Notes: a model not told the origin generated them from the sequence alone. A stretch of 64,000 nt of DNA from Danxiaibacter sp048498555 (GCA_048498555.1 JBEHXT010000004.1:248001-312000), one strand, 5' to 3'; counted from the first letter of the stretch, positions 42,604 to 51,617 are shown. Program-made: numbers and translations.

Positions 42604-42986
42604 TTCCTGTTCACGTGAATTGTAAAGGTAGCTTGTTGGGGCGAATCGCATTTCGCGTATCAATGCAATTTCTCTGAATGTCTGTAATAAAACAATAATT
42701 CCTGCGCAAGCAATTTCAAAAACTTTGCAAAAAGGGCTTATTATCCGCTGCGACACGTCATCCGTCAACAATTTTCAGCTAACGCTTTTAAATAATGATT
42801 GTTCTTTTGTTGTCTGCACATAAAAGAGAAGAGGCAGTTAACCCGCCCCTTCCTGCGTTTTGGGGTTTAGGAAATTCGATATAGGGATTGTGAGTGATGA
42901 CAAAAAACATTTTCACAGGGTACGGAATAGGCAGGTAACAGGGTAAAGTAATCTCATACCATTCGCCTGTTCATCCTTTACTAATT
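42604..42986. other. Gene-free gap between PIF1-like gene and ssb
   Basis: It may hold the PIF1-like gene's N-terminal extension and promoter (42604-42800) and the ssb terminator (42828-42852). A short direct repeat CAGGGTA occurs twice near 42916-42946. Nothing else was recognised. Confidence 0.5.
42828..42852 (-). terminator. Probable ssb terminator
   Basis: On the reverse strand GAAGGGGC/GCCTCTTC (8 bp, one G-T wobble) with a 9-nt loop is followed by TCTTTTATG. It lies 134 bp beyond the ssb stop, so the assignment is tentative. Confidence 0.45.
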
Positions 42987-43343
42987 CTATTCCGACAATG
43001 CGGATGTATTTCTTTTGTCCAACAACAAAATTTCATTGACCTGTATTTCCGTGAAATAGCGCTTGATGCCTTCTTTATCTGTATAGTTGCGGCTGGTAAG
43101 TTTTCCTTCTATGGCAATTTCATTTCCTTTATCCACATACTTTTCCAGGATGTCGGCCACTTTGCCCCAAGCAACGAGCGAATGCCATTGCGTTTCTGAA
43201 ACTCTTTCACCTTTTTGATTTTTATAAACCTCATTTGTGGCCATATTGAATTTAGCCATCTTCTTTCCGTTTTCAATAGTGCGGATTTCAGGTTTTGCAC
43301 CTAAATGTCCAATCAATTGTACTTTGTTTCTTAAGGCGTACAT
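42987..43343 (-). CDS. ssb: Single-stranded DNA-binding protein without acidic tip
   Basis: The 118-residue protein is an OB fold of SSB type (MYALRNKVQLIGHLGAKPEI, WHSLVAWGKVADIL, VDKGNEIAIEGKLTSRNY). It stops about 12 residues after the fold with NTSALSE, lacking the Gly/Pro-rich linker and the acidic DDDIPF-type tip through which SSB recruits partners. It is therefore probably an accessory or competence-type SSB paralogue; a full-length SSB presumably lies elsewhere. Confidence 0.9.
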   Translation of the reverse strand: MYALRNKVQLIGHLGAKPEIRTIENGKKMAKFNMATNEVYKNQKGERVSETQWHSLVAWGKVADILEKYVDKGNEIAIEGKLTSRNYTDKEGIKRYFTEIQVNEILLLDKRNTSALSE

Positions 43344-43776
43344 AACTGTAGGTTTTTGTTTTTTAAAAATTTATTTATTTCAACCGACCGTTTGTTGATC
43401 CGATCGTGGTGCAAAGATGCAGTGGTAGAAAAACCTAAGCCGGTTATTAAACGTTTGTAGTTGGATATAGTCGTTTAGAAACGTTTATACACGGATAGTA
43501 GGGTGATTGTGAGAGAATTAGAATTTATTAATTGGGAAGATTAAATGCAAAAAGATTTTTTGAAAACGGCTGTTCATGGGCTGTACGTTGGAGCCTATTA
43601 AGTTAAAAGCCTCAGGTGCATGTGACACTAGAAGCTTTGGGAGGCATATTATAATCCGTCATTGCTGTGGGCGTAGCATTAGTGTTCCCGTTACCGATAT
43701 TTTAAGCTAAATTGAACTGCAACATTTGAACTGCGCAATGGAGGAATATCCGCTGAATATGTGATGATTAGAATTT
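43344..43776. other. 433-bp gap upstream of ssb
   Basis: Near ssb there is a possible -7 box CATCTTTG (reverse strand, 43412-43419), and beyond it the inverted repeat at 43448-43487. From about 43500 to 43776 no ORF, RNA or repeat was recognised. This part may be decayed coding sequence next to the restriction-type gene. Confidence 0.4.
43448..43487. promoter_or_regulatory. Inverted repeat TAAACGTTT/AAACGTTTA upstream of ssb
   Basis: Two 9-bp arms are perfect complements (43448-43456, 43479-43487), each containing the palindrome AACGTT, with a further CGTTT between. The position, just upstream of the possible ssb -7 box, suggests an operator. Confidence 0.35.
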
Positions 43777-45048
43777 TCAGTGCCGCAGTTGCTTGTGTTC
43801 AGGAACGCTTTTAGCAATGTTTTTGTTAGCCGTAGTTTTTATTTGTCTTATTTCGTCTATTGTAAATGCGGGCCTTTTCGAATGTATCATAGAATGACAG
43901 TTAGGACATACCGGAATCAAATCATTTTTTGGATCAATTTCATACTGCTTTTTGATTTCAGCTATTGCGTTAATATGATGTACGTGAATGAATCCTTTTC
44001 CGATTTCGCCAAAGGATTCTTCAAAATTGAATTCACATATTTGACAAGAATAACCATGGTGTTTTAAACATGCTGTTCTTGCTCCTGGGTTTCGTTCATA
44101 GCGGGTCTGAGTAATTTCTACTGATTTCCCTTCCATATATGATACTGACTCATCTGATATCACATCATTAGACACAAAGCTAAATCCAATGTATTTGTTC
44201 TCTTGAATGAAATTAAACCAACTTGTTTCTAAGGACGAAATGATTTCCGGCCTGATGGATATTCCACTTTGTTGAGGAAACCATTGTTGGACTTTATTAG
44301 GATCTATTTTGTCCAAAGATTCTTTGTCAAATAGTGCATTTTTAGGATTGATTAATATATCAAATTCAATGTCAATATAATTTGTGGCTTTCCCTACAGT
44401 CTTATCCCAATGCGGAGCAACATAATAAGAGGATCGTGCGTAGCCGCTGCCCATTAGCCCCCTTGGTTCCACTCCAAGTCTCATGAGAAAAACCCGATCT
44501 CCTTTCTTAATATTTTTTGAGTTGCCACAACTCCACCTCCTCACCGCAGAGCCGATATTTTCGAGATGATCAATGCTTTCTTGCAAGTCAGTCCAATCCC
44601 ATTTTTGTGGATTCCACGCGAAAAGAAATGTGTTTATGCCTTTGTCAATAAGAGCAGTTGATTGGCCTAGATAGGCCTTTATTTGCATCAATAGCTTATC
44701 TATGGCATGATCGGTTTCGTTATTTGTCCAAGCGGGCGTTTCATGATTAGAATCCAGAGTATTAGGCTTAATGAATTCTGTGATTTTATACAATGGGGAG
44801 GAGATGCCTGTTACAAGACCAATTTCACAATCATATTCGTCAGTTAACGGCTTTATATAAAATTTATTAGCATTTACTTTAAAACCATTTTCTTCAAATT
44901 TCTTTTTAAGATCAGGATGAACAAATATCAATTCTGATTCTTTCCTTTTTTGAAGATGCGGTTTTTGTTCTTTTTCAAATTGAAATCCTGCACTCTCCAT
45001 CTTGATTTTTAAAGATTCGTATATCGACTTTCTGTTCGCCATTTCCAT
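43777..45048 (-). CDS. EVE-HNH protein, probable modification-dependent endonuclease
   Basis: The 423-residue protein has three parts. Residues 1-130 form an N-terminal domain I do not recognise. Residues ~138-282 form an EVE/PUA-like domain (INTFLFAWNPQKWDW, VRRWSCGNSKNIKKGDRVFLMRLG, RGLMGSGYA). Residues ~327-395 form an HNH nuclease (CQIC 335-338, HVHHINA with His357/His358, CPNCHSMIH 381-389). Fusions of PUA-superfamily readers (SRA, EVE, YTH) to HNH domains are known type IV restriction enzymes that cut DNA with modified bases. No methylase accompanies it, consistent with type IV. The gene is more AT-rich than its neighbours. Start at 45048 or 45042. Confidence 0.85.
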   Translation of the reverse strand: MEMANRKSIYESLKIKMESAGFQFEKEQKPHLQKRKESELIFVHPDLKKKFEENGFKVNANKFYIKPLTDEYDCEIGLVTGISSPLYKITEFIKPNTLDSNHETPAWTNNETDHAIDKLLMQIKAYLGQSTALIDKGINTFLFAWNPQKWDWTDLQESIDHLENIGSAVRRWSCGNSKNIKKGDRVFLMRLGVEPRGLMGSGYARSSYYVAPHWDKTVGKATNYIDIEFDILINPKNALFDKESLDKIDPNKVQQWFPQQSGISIRPEIISSLETSWFNFIQENKYIGFSFVSNDVISDESVSYMEGKSVEITQTRYERNPGARTACLKHHGYSCQICEFNFEESFGEIGKGFIHVHHINAIAEIKKQYEIDPKNDLIPVCPNCHSMIHSKRPAFTIDEIRQIKTTANKNIAKSVPEHKQLRH

Positions 45049-45111
45049 CTGTCTTAAATGTTTGTCTTAAAAATTGCAGCTAATTTTTGAATTACTGAAA
45101 ACAATGTCCCT

Positions 45112-46659
45112 TTATAAAATCTCGAGGTAGCAAATTTGATCTATGTTGAGATAGTATTTAATTAAATTTACTTTTGATTCGCCTATGGGCATCAAAAACC
45201 GGTTATCTCCTATTTTGGATACGTTGCCGATCAACACATTCCCTTTCATTTGATCCTTGCTATTTATCAGCATTTTCCTGGAAACCAATTTACCATCTGA
45301 TGCATAAATATTTGCCACAGGAACTATATCGCTTAGCGAGCGGATTGTGCTAATATCCTTATCAGCAAATACTTTTTCCTGGTATTTAGGAATATCGGCG
45401 TAGATACAAATCAGCTTGTCTTTATACAAATAGTTGAAGAAACTTGTATACGAGGTGCCAGATTGTTTCTTGGGTATTAAAGTCATTGTAGCATTGCCAT
45501 CAGGTTTCAGAAATACATGCACAATAGGGCCAAAATAAGTATAAGAAACGTGTGTGCCAACCTGGGTATCCTGCATATCGGAAGATAAAACAATTGTCTT
45601 ATCCTCCATCTCCACAATTTTATAATTTAAATGATGATCTGTAAATATGATCTGCCCCTTTCGTTTCGAAGCAAAATCCAGATCATATACACGCTGTCTA
45701 AGCTCATTTGTATATGGATGAAACTTCAGCTTGCCGATAGATCCGTTTTTAAGGTTTACTTCTCCCAACATCACACCCTGCCCTCCATAAGAATAGTCTT
45801 CTCCAAAATATTCTCCGCCGATATATAATTTTTGGCCATCCCTGGATTGCGCTAATTGCAGGTTCCCGGGAAACTTGCTTTCAGGCAATTCTACGTTTTT
45901 AAACGAGCCTGTTGAATTGGCGGGCTGAACAAACAACCCTCTTCTGAAAAACTCATGCATCGCAGCATCGTCGAAATAAAAAGCAAGAACTTTGTCTCCT
46001 GCATTGTTCATCTCTGCCCCCGTTATTTTTAACCTCTTTAGCTTTACAGGCACAGATTCTGCTTTTTGAACAATATTAAGATCAGCATCTATTACTGTAG
46101 TAAGTATCAACGTTGGGCTTGCATGAACAATCCATGCATTTTTTCCATCAGGAGAAACTGTATAAAAGCTTTCGGCATCATATACTGTGTTCACTAAATT
46201 CCAGAAGCCCTGATTTCTCTGATCGTAATCCATAACCTCTTTAGTAGCTACTACCGACAGGTCATCGGGGTTTATTTTAGACACATACATTTTTACCTTA
46301 TCATCTACAAATTTGAAATACATGGCATAGATGGCATTTTCACCGTAATGTACAATTGGCATGAATGGGCCTAAATCCTTATCATTATCAAGCGACAATT
46401 TCTTTTGTTCGTTTAGCTGGTCGTCGTACTGTATTACATCTAAACCGTAATGAACTTTTTTTAAGCTTGCCGTTAAAGCAAATTGTTTGGCTGCCCAGTT
46501 GGTCTTGTCGGAGTAGATATATTTACCATACCTGTGAAAATGCGAACTGGCATCTTTAATTTTTCCGGGCGTGGAGAGTTCAAACTTAAGTTCTTGTGAG
46601 TGGAGGCTGGTAGAATAGCAAATACACAGCAATACAAACAAAGTGTTGATGATTTTCAT
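45112..46659 (-). CDS. Secreted hypothetical protein, propeller-like
   Basis: The 515-residue protein has a signal peptide (MKIINTLFVLLCICYSTSLHSQ) and repeated beta-rich segments with SPDGKNAW, SRDGQKLYIGGEYF and similar blade-like motifs. No sorting domain, lipobox or catalytic motif is seen, and no family is recognised. It lies 63 bp upstream of the EVE-HNH gene on the same strand, so the two could be co-transcribed, although a functional link is not obvious. Confidence 0.75.
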   Translation of the reverse strand: MKIINTLFVLLCICYSTSLHSQELKFELSTPGKIKDASSHFHRYGKYIYSDKTNWAAKQFALTASLKKVHYGLDVIQYDDQLNEQKKLSLDNDKDLGPFMPIVHYGENAIYAMYFKFVDDKVKMYVSKINPDDLSVVATKEVMDYDQRNQGFWNLVNTVYDAESFYTVSPDGKNAWIVHASPTLILTTVIDADLNIVQKAESVPVKLKRLKITGAEMNNAGDKVLAFYFDDAAMHEFFRRGLFVQPANSTGSFKNVELPESKFPGNLQLAQSRDGQKLYIGGEYFGEDYSYGGQGVMLGEVNLKNGSIGKLKFHPYTNELRQRVYDLDFASKRKGQIIFTDHHLNYKIVEMEDKTIVLSSDMQDTQVGTHVSYTYFGPIVHVFLKPDGNATMTLIPKKQSGTSYTSFFNYLYKDKLICIYADIPKYQEKVFADKDISTIRSLSDIVPVANIYASDGKLVSRKMLINSKDQMKGNVLIGNVSKIGDNRFLMPIGESKVNLIKYYLNIDQICYLEIL

Positions 46660-46980
46660 TAAGGGTGTTTTATAGTTACGGTTTAATTGTTTACATGGTT
46701 TAGCGACATACCAGGTGCATTGCCTGCATTCTTCAACTACGTTAATCTCAACTAAGGGAACGCTCCGGGTTAAATGATAAGCGAATCGATGGCTGAAAAT
46801 AAAACAAAATTCATTAGTGCAATATTTTTTGAGCGAATTGTTTGTTTACGAAAATGCCAGTCAGGCCGAATTAACTCAGCAGAAAAAAGCTTTAATCAAT
46901 TTCCATTATTGTTCTTCGCTCAAACCTCCTCATTTTTCAATACATTTATCCTTCACTAAAACATCCTTAACTATACCATC
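46660..46980. promoter_or_regulatory. 321-bp divergent intergenic region
   Basis: This AT-rich gap separates the divergent secreted-protein and TIM-barrel genes and must hold both promoters. No exact TTTG-N19-TAnnTTTG match, repeat or RNA was recognised. Confidence 0.4.
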
Positions 46981-47913
46981 ATGGCTAACAGAAGAGACGT
47001 ATTAAAAACACTTGGACTTTCGGCTGGCTTTGCGTTGCTTGGCAAACCTGGCTTTTCGCAACCAGTAAAAAAGCCTGCAGGTAATTTTAGGTTCTGTCTG
47101 AATACGAGTACCATCAACGGACAGAAAAGGCCTTTGAAGGAATTGGTTGACATCGCTGCCCGCGCCGGTTATGATGGTGTAGAGTTATGGATTGAAGATG
47201 TAAAGACCTATAGCAAAAGCAATTCATTATCCACGATGAAAAGATTGCTTTCGGACAGTAAACTGCAAGTAGAGGATGCCATTGGCTTTGCCCCCTGGAT
47301 GAATGAAGATGAAGCTAAACGCAAAGCAGGTTTTGCGCAAATGAAAGAAGAAATGCTGATGATGGCTGAACTGGGCTGTAAAAGAATTGCTGCGCCATCT
47401 GCAGGCGTAGCCGCTGATCAACCGCTGAATCTTTTTCATGTTGGTCAATGGTATAAAGAATTGCTTGACCTCGGCAGGCAAACCGGCGTTATGCCGCAGC
47501 TTGAGTTTTGGGGATCGTCACCCGTATTTTATACACTCGGCCAGGCAATGATGGCGGCGACTGCAGCAGATGATAAAGACGCGCGGGTTCTTCCGGACGT
47601 ATATCATTTGTTCCGCGGAGGATCAGGATTTAATAGTATCGGAATGCTCAGCGGACAAGCCTTTGATGTAATACATATGAATGATTATCCTGGCAATATT
47701 CCACGCGAGCAGCAACACGACAGCGATCGTGTTTTTCCAGGCGATGGTGTAGCTCCATTGCATCAGCTACTAACTGACCTCAAAAAAATGAATACCACAA
47801 AGGTTCTATCGCTGGAGTTATTTAATCAGAAATACTGGAAACAGGATCCGCTGACAGTGGCTAAAACGGGGCTGGAAAAAATGCAAAAACTCGTTGCCGC
47901 AGTAAACGTATGA
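46981..47913 (+). CDS. Xylose isomerase-like TIM-barrel protein with Tat-type signal
   Basis: The 310-residue protein opens MANRRDVLKTLGLSAGFALL, a twin-arginine-like signal. A sugar-phosphate isomerase/epimerase barrel follows, with AARAGYDGVELWIED, FWGSSPVFYTLG, VLPDVYHLFRGGSGF, IHMNDYPG and GDGVAPLHQLL. The His/Asp/Glu metal-ligand pattern is present. Such exported epimerase-like proteins are common in Bacteroidota; the substrate is unknown. Confidence 0.88.
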   Translation: MANRRDVLKTLGLSAGFALLGKPGFSQPVKKPAGNFRFCLNTSTINGQKRPLKELVDIAARAGYDGVELWIEDVKTYSKSNSLSTMKRLLSDSKLQVEDAIGFAPWMNEDEAKRKAGFAQMKEEMLMMAELGCKRIAAPSAGVAADQPLNLFHVGQWYKELLDLGRQTGVMPQLEFWGSSPVFYTLGQAMMAATAADDKDARVLPDVYHLFRGGSGFNSIGMLSGQAFDVIHMNDYPGNIPREQQHDSDRVFPGDGVAPLHQLLTDLKKMNTTKVLSLELFNQKYWKQDPLTVAKTGLEKMQKLVAAVNV

Positions 47914-47971
47914 TTTGTAAATGGCCGATCGCTTATTTTTGTGGCCGGTCATTTATTTCAATCCCTAAACC

Positions 47972-48343
47972 ATGCACCCAACATCTAAACTTTGCCTTTC
48001 GTGTAATAAACCGCTGCTTGGCAGAACGGATAAAAAGTTTTGCAATGATTATTGCCGCAATGCCTTTAACAACCAGCGCAAATCGGTTAACAGTTCTTAT
48101 ATAAGAGGCATCAACAATCAATTGCTGAAGAACAGGCGCATTCTTGAAAGCCTTCTTCCATCTGCCGAAGAAATGAGCAGGGCAAGCAAAGACAAACTAA
48201 CGCAACTCGGCTTTGTATTCAAATATTTTACACACAACTATGTAAACAAAAAAGGGAACGTCTATTTTTTCTGTTATGATTATGGATACCTGCAGCTGGA
48301 TAATGATGTGTACCTGATTGTAAAACGGCGGGAAACAAACTAG
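47972..48343 (+). CDS. Zinc-finger hypothetical protein
   Basis: The 123-residue protein starts MHPTSKLCLSCNKPLLGRTD, with a Cys4 finger (CLSCNKPL...FCNDYCRNAFNNQ). A helical stretch and a C-terminal strand region (FKYFTHNYVNKKGNVYFFCYDYGYLQL) follow. This pattern looks conserved, but I cannot attach a function. It lies 58 bp after the TIM-barrel gene. Confidence 0.75.
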   Translation: MHPTSKLCLSCNKPLLGRTDKKFCNDYCRNAFNNQRKSVNSSYIRGINNQLLKNRRILESLLPSAEEMSRASKDKLTQLGFVFKYFTHNYVNKKGNVYFFCYDYGYLQLDNDVYLIVKRRETN

Positions 48344-48349
48344 TTTTTT

Positions 48350-48569
48350 TAAACCATATAAGTTAGCGATCGGCAACTGCCAGGGTTCGCTGCTAACAAC
48401 GAATAACGCTTAATAGACAAAAGCCCTACCGAAGAGAAGTTTTTTGAACCATATAAGGGCATATAAGAGCATATAAGTAAACGTTCACAAACTCATTTAC
48501 GCCTGTGATGCAAGATGCATAAAAATATCAGCCTTATATTTTCTTATATGCCCTTATATGGTTTAAAAA
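48350..48569. repeat. Inverted 'GCATATAAG' repeats between convergent genes
   Basis: A 21-bp perfect pair starts AACCATATAAGGGCATATAA (48447-48467) and ends at 48543-48563. The left arm carries an extra tandem GAGCATATAAG unit. A third partial copy AACCATATAAG is at 48352-48362. The array sits exactly between convergent stop codons. Confidence 0.92.
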
Positions 48570-48606
48570 CGCGCTCAATTGTTCCAAAAAGCTTGCATGG
48601 TTTAAA

Positions 48607-49587
48607 CTACGCTACCATGTTTACCCGTGCATATTTGCGGCGGTACTCTTGTGGCGAAAGACCGGTTATTCTCCTAAAAATATTCCTGAAGGTTTTCAGA
48701 TCATTATAACCCACATCATACACTAAAGATTGAATGTGCTTTTCCGTATTCTCCAACGCTTTTTTAGCTGATTCAATTCTTACGCGCTGCAAATATTCCA
48801 ACGGATTATTCTTTGTGGCACTTCGAAAGCGGCGAATAAAATTCCGTTTGCTCATACAGGCTTTTTCTGAAATCTCATCGACAGATATTGGTAAGTGAAA
48901 ATTCTTTTCTATATAATCCTGTGCCTGTAATACTGCTTCATCGCTATGTTTACGCTGGCTTTGGAAAACTGCAAAATGCGCCTGGCTTAACTTATCCATG
49001 TCTATAGAAAACATTTTGCTTGTCCACACACATGCATCTCTTCCGCAGAATTTTTCTATCAAATACAAAATGAGGTTAAGAGATGAAAATGCTCCGCCAC
49101 TTGTATAAATACCCTCATGATCTGTGATCACTTTATCAGGCTGAAGATAGATGTCGGGGTATCTTTCTTTCATATCGGCCGTTGCCATCCAATGAGAAGT
49201 GCATGCTTTACCAGTCAAGAGCCCTGCTTCCGCGAGAAAATAACTCCCAAGGCAAAGGCTTGCCACTTCGCTGCCTTTTACATACATCTCGCTTATCCAG
49301 TTAATGAAGGCTTTGTTTTTCTCCAGCACAGGGCCAGCGTCTCCATAAAATGATGGCACAATAATGAGGTCTGCCGACTTTACTTCTTGCAGATTTTTAT
49401 AACAGATAAACTGTGCAGGATGAATTAGTTGAATGTTCTTCAGCTTTTCGCTGACTAGGTCAATTTTAAATGCGGGCCTTTTACCCTGCTCTTCAAGAAA
49501 CTGATTCACACCGGTTAACATGTCCAGCGGGCCGGAAATAGCTGAAAGAATGGCGTCCTCATAAATTAGTAAAGAAACCTGTTTCAT
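48607..49587 (-). CDS. GlxA-type transcriptional regulator (DJ-1/PfpI plus AraC)
   Basis: The start at 49587 gives MKQVSLLIYEDAILSAISGP and 326 residues. Residues ~1-185 are a DJ-1/PfpI-like domain with ASLCLGSYFLAEAGLL, where the nucleophile-elbow Cys is present. Residues ~225-320 hold two AraC-type helix-turn-helix units (ISVDEISEKACMSKRNFIRRF, VYDVGYNDLKTFRNIFRRITG). It is transcribed divergently from the pentapeptide/DUF899 genes and probably controls them. Confidence 0.93.
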   Translation of the reverse strand: MKQVSLLIYEDAILSAISGPLDMLTGVNQFLEEQGKRPAFKIDLVSEKLKNIQLIHPAQFICYKNLQEVKSADLIIVPSFYGDAGPVLEKNKAFINWISEMYVKGSEVASLCLGSYFLAEAGLLTGKACTSHWMATADMKERYPDIYLQPDKVITDHEGIYTSGGAFSSLNLILYLIEKFCGRDACVWTSKMFSIDMDKLSQAHFAVFQSQRKHSDEAVLQAQDYIEKNFHLPISVDEISEKACMSKRNFIRRFRSATKNNPLEYLQRVRIESAKKALENTEKHIQSLVYDVGYNDLKTFRNIFRRITGLSPQEYRRKYARVNMVA

Positions 49588-49635
49588 GGCGCTATTTGAA
49601 TTTAATCCTTCAAAATTATACAAGAATTATGGCAT

Positions 49636-49665
49636 AAATACACCCGCAAATAGTCGCAAATACAC
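49636..49665. promoter_or_regulatory. Direct repeats in the divergent region, candidate AraC-type operator
   Basis: CGCAAATA occurs at 49645 and 49655 (10-bp period) and AAATACAC at 49636 and 49658 (22-bp period). Phased direct half-sites between an AraC-family gene and its divergent operon are typical operators. Confidence 0.4.
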
Positions 49666-49716
49666 GCCGTAATTGTGTTTATTTCTGATGACCTTTATGA
49701 AACAAAATTTTATTGC

Positions 49717-50130
49717 ATGGAGTCAGTAACACAAATAACAGGCGCCCCGCAAAAATTAAAAGTCAGTGCCACATCTATCAGCGATTCTACTTTTCAGCAA
49801 GTGTGTGGCGAAAGATTATTGTTTGAAGACGTTTCTCTTATCGGTTCCAAAATCACCAATGCCAACTTAAGCGACCTTGAAATAGAAGGCGCACAATTGG
49901 GCGGTGCATACATACACAATATTGGAATGCCTCCCGAAGGGCATCCTGCCTATGACGAAAATGCCAGGCAACGACCGCTCCTTTTCGAACACTGTGATTT
50001 AAGCAATAGTAAAATACGCCACTCCGATTTAAGCGGCGTTGAGATAACTGATTGCAACTTAAGCAACATGAAAATCAATGGCATTGCAGTAGCAAATTTG
50101 CTAAAAGCCTATAACGATTACCACAAATAA
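49717..50130 (+). CDS. Pentapeptide-repeat-like protein
   Basis: The start at 49717 (MESVTQITGAPQK) gives 137 residues; a GTG at 49675 is less likely. Several pentapeptide-like turns are seen (ANLSDLEIEGAQLGGAYIHN, HCDLSNSKIRHSDLSGVEIT, DCNLSNMKING), which would form a short right-handed beta-helix. It lies 24 bp before the DUF899 gene. Function unknown. Confidence 0.8.
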   Translation: MESVTQITGAPQKLKVSATSISDSTFQQVCGERLLFEDVSLIGSKITNANLSDLEIEGAQLGGAYIHNIGMPPEGHPAYDENARQRPLLFEHCDLSNSKIRHSDLSGVEITDCNLSNMKINGIAVANLLKAYNDYHK

Positions 50131-50154
50131 AAACACCATTTAAAAAAAAGTGCT

Positions 50155-50973
50155 ATGGAAAAAGAAACCGCAACACTTACGCAACCTGAAGTAAACAAGC
50201 TTGCCCAGCATACTGTTGTTTCGCAACAGGAATGGAACAAAATACTGGAAGAGCATGTTAAAAAGGAAAAGAAATTGACAAAACTCAGAGACGAACTTAG
50301 CAGAGAACGTAACCAACTGCCCTGGGTTAAAGTTGAAAAAAATTATGTGTTTGAAAGCCCTTATGGCAAAACAACTTTATCAGATCTTTTCGGTGGCCGG
50401 AGCCAGTTAATTGTAAAACATTTTATGTTCGGGCCCGGTTGGGGCGAAGGATGTGTAGGATGCTCCTTTTCAGCGGATCATATAGAAGGGACATTACCAC
50501 ATTTGGAGAATCATGACGTGAGCGTTGTAGCTGTGTCCCGTGCACCCATCCAGGAAATAGAATCATTCAAAAAACGTATGGGCTGGACGTTTAGATGGGT
50601 ATCGTCGTTTGATTCTGATTTTAACTTCGACCACAATGTTTCATTCACGCCCGAACAGGTTGCTGAAGGCCACATGTATTACAACTTTGGTTATATAGAT
50701 GCACCTATGCAGGAACAATCCGGGCTAAGCATTTTCTATAAAGATGAGAAGGGCGATATCTATCGCACATACTCTTTATACGCTCGTGGTGAAGAGGCTT
50801 TGCTTTCAACTTATGCACTTCTTGATTTAACGCCAAAAGGCAGAAATGAAGAGGGCAACCTTGTAAACTGGGTACGTCACCATGACCGCTACGACGCTGG
50901 CGGATACGTAGATAACACCGGCCGTTATCATGCTGAAGAAAAGAAAGAAGGAAGCGGCAGCTGTTGCCATTAA
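50155..50973 (+). CDS. DUF899 thioredoxin-like protein
   Basis: The 272-residue protein matches the DUF899 pattern: EWNKILEEHVKKEKKLTKLRDELSRERNQLPWV, then FMFGPGWGEGCVGCSFSADH with a CxxC-like pair (~100-103), RAPIQEIESFKKRMGW and YYNFG. It ends in a Ser-Cys-Cys-His tail that could bind metal. The family is thioredoxin-like with unproven chemistry. The operon context with a GlxA regulator and a MerC-like protein suggests thiol or metal stress (inference). Confidence 0.9.
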   Translation: MEKETATLTQPEVNKLAQHTVVSQQEWNKILEEHVKKEKKLTKLRDELSRERNQLPWVKVEKNYVFESPYGKTTLSDLFGGRSQLIVKHFMFGPGWGEGCVGCSFSADHIEGTLPHLENHDVSVVAVSRAPIQEIESFKKRMGWTFRWVSSFDSDFNFDHNVSFTPEQVAEGHMYYNFGYIDAPMQEQSGLSIFYKDEKGDIYRTYSLYARGEEALLSTYALLDLTPKGRNEEGNLVNWVRHHDRYDAGGYVDNTGRYHAEEKKEGSGSCCH

Positions 50974-51049
50974 AACTTACCTCTTGAATTGTTCTTGTAA
51001 TATATCAAACAACACATCTAAGGATGTAACAAAACAGACGGGCTCCCGG

Positions 51050-51436
51050 ATGGTATCCCAGGATTCCTCATTCCGAAGTGTGCGGCAATGGGGCATTATG
51101 GGAGCCATCCTTTTTATTTTACCCAAATGCCCGTTATGCATTCTTGCATTAATAAGCATGGGTTCCGGCGTTGGCCTGACTGCAGCACAAGCAAATAGCC
51201 TGGAAGGATACCTGCTCATTCTACTGCTAACGATTTTTATTGTATCTGCACAGAAGATGTACACCGCACAAACAACGCTGCAAATTTCGCGAACAGTGCA
51301 GTTGCCCCGGTTTTTTACAGTTTTAATCACCGCCCTGATATCCATATTCATTTTTGCAAGCTTTTTCAGCGAACAGCTATTGCATGTTGATTATTATGGC
51401 GGCAGAATAGTATATAGCTGTCCTATATGGCAATAA
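51050..51436 (+). CDS. MerC-like small membrane protein
   Basis: The ATG at 51050 gives MVSQDSSFRSVRQWGIMGAI and 128 residues with three hydrophobic segments. The first carries a vicinal cysteine motif (PKCPLCILAL), as in MerC/MerT-type metal transport proteins and related small membrane proteins. An in-frame start at 50930 would overlap the DUF899 gene. Substrate uncertain. Confidence 0.7.
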   Translation: MVSQDSSFRSVRQWGIMGAILFILPKCPLCILALISMGSGVGLTAAQANSLEGYLLILLLTIFIVSAQKMYTAQTTLQISRTVQLPRFFTVLITALISIFIFASFFSEQLLHVDYYGGRIVYSCPIWQ

Positions 51437-51546
51437 ATATGAATGTTGACACAATTAAAAATGCCTGCGCATTTTGCACTTCATTTTAATTTCTACCGGC
51501 CTTTTTCTTCATATCTCCACCAATTTTTTACTTAGTAATCCATTAA

Positions 51547-51573
51547 CACCGGGCATATTGCATTTTGCCGGTG
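51547..51573 (+). terminator. Intrinsic terminator after the DUF899 operon
   Basis: CACCGG(G)CA pairs with TGCCGGTG (8 bp, one bulge) and is followed by CTTTTTG. It ends about 45 bp before the PAS gene. Confidence 0.7.
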
Positions 51574-51617
51574 CTTTTTGTATTTTGTTAGGATAGTCTC
51601 TGTTAAAACCTATTACA

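Noticed and set aside
48350..48569. CRISPR array
   Set aside because: Repeats are short, partly inverted and unevenly spaced, spacers are not uniform, and no cas gene is in the window.
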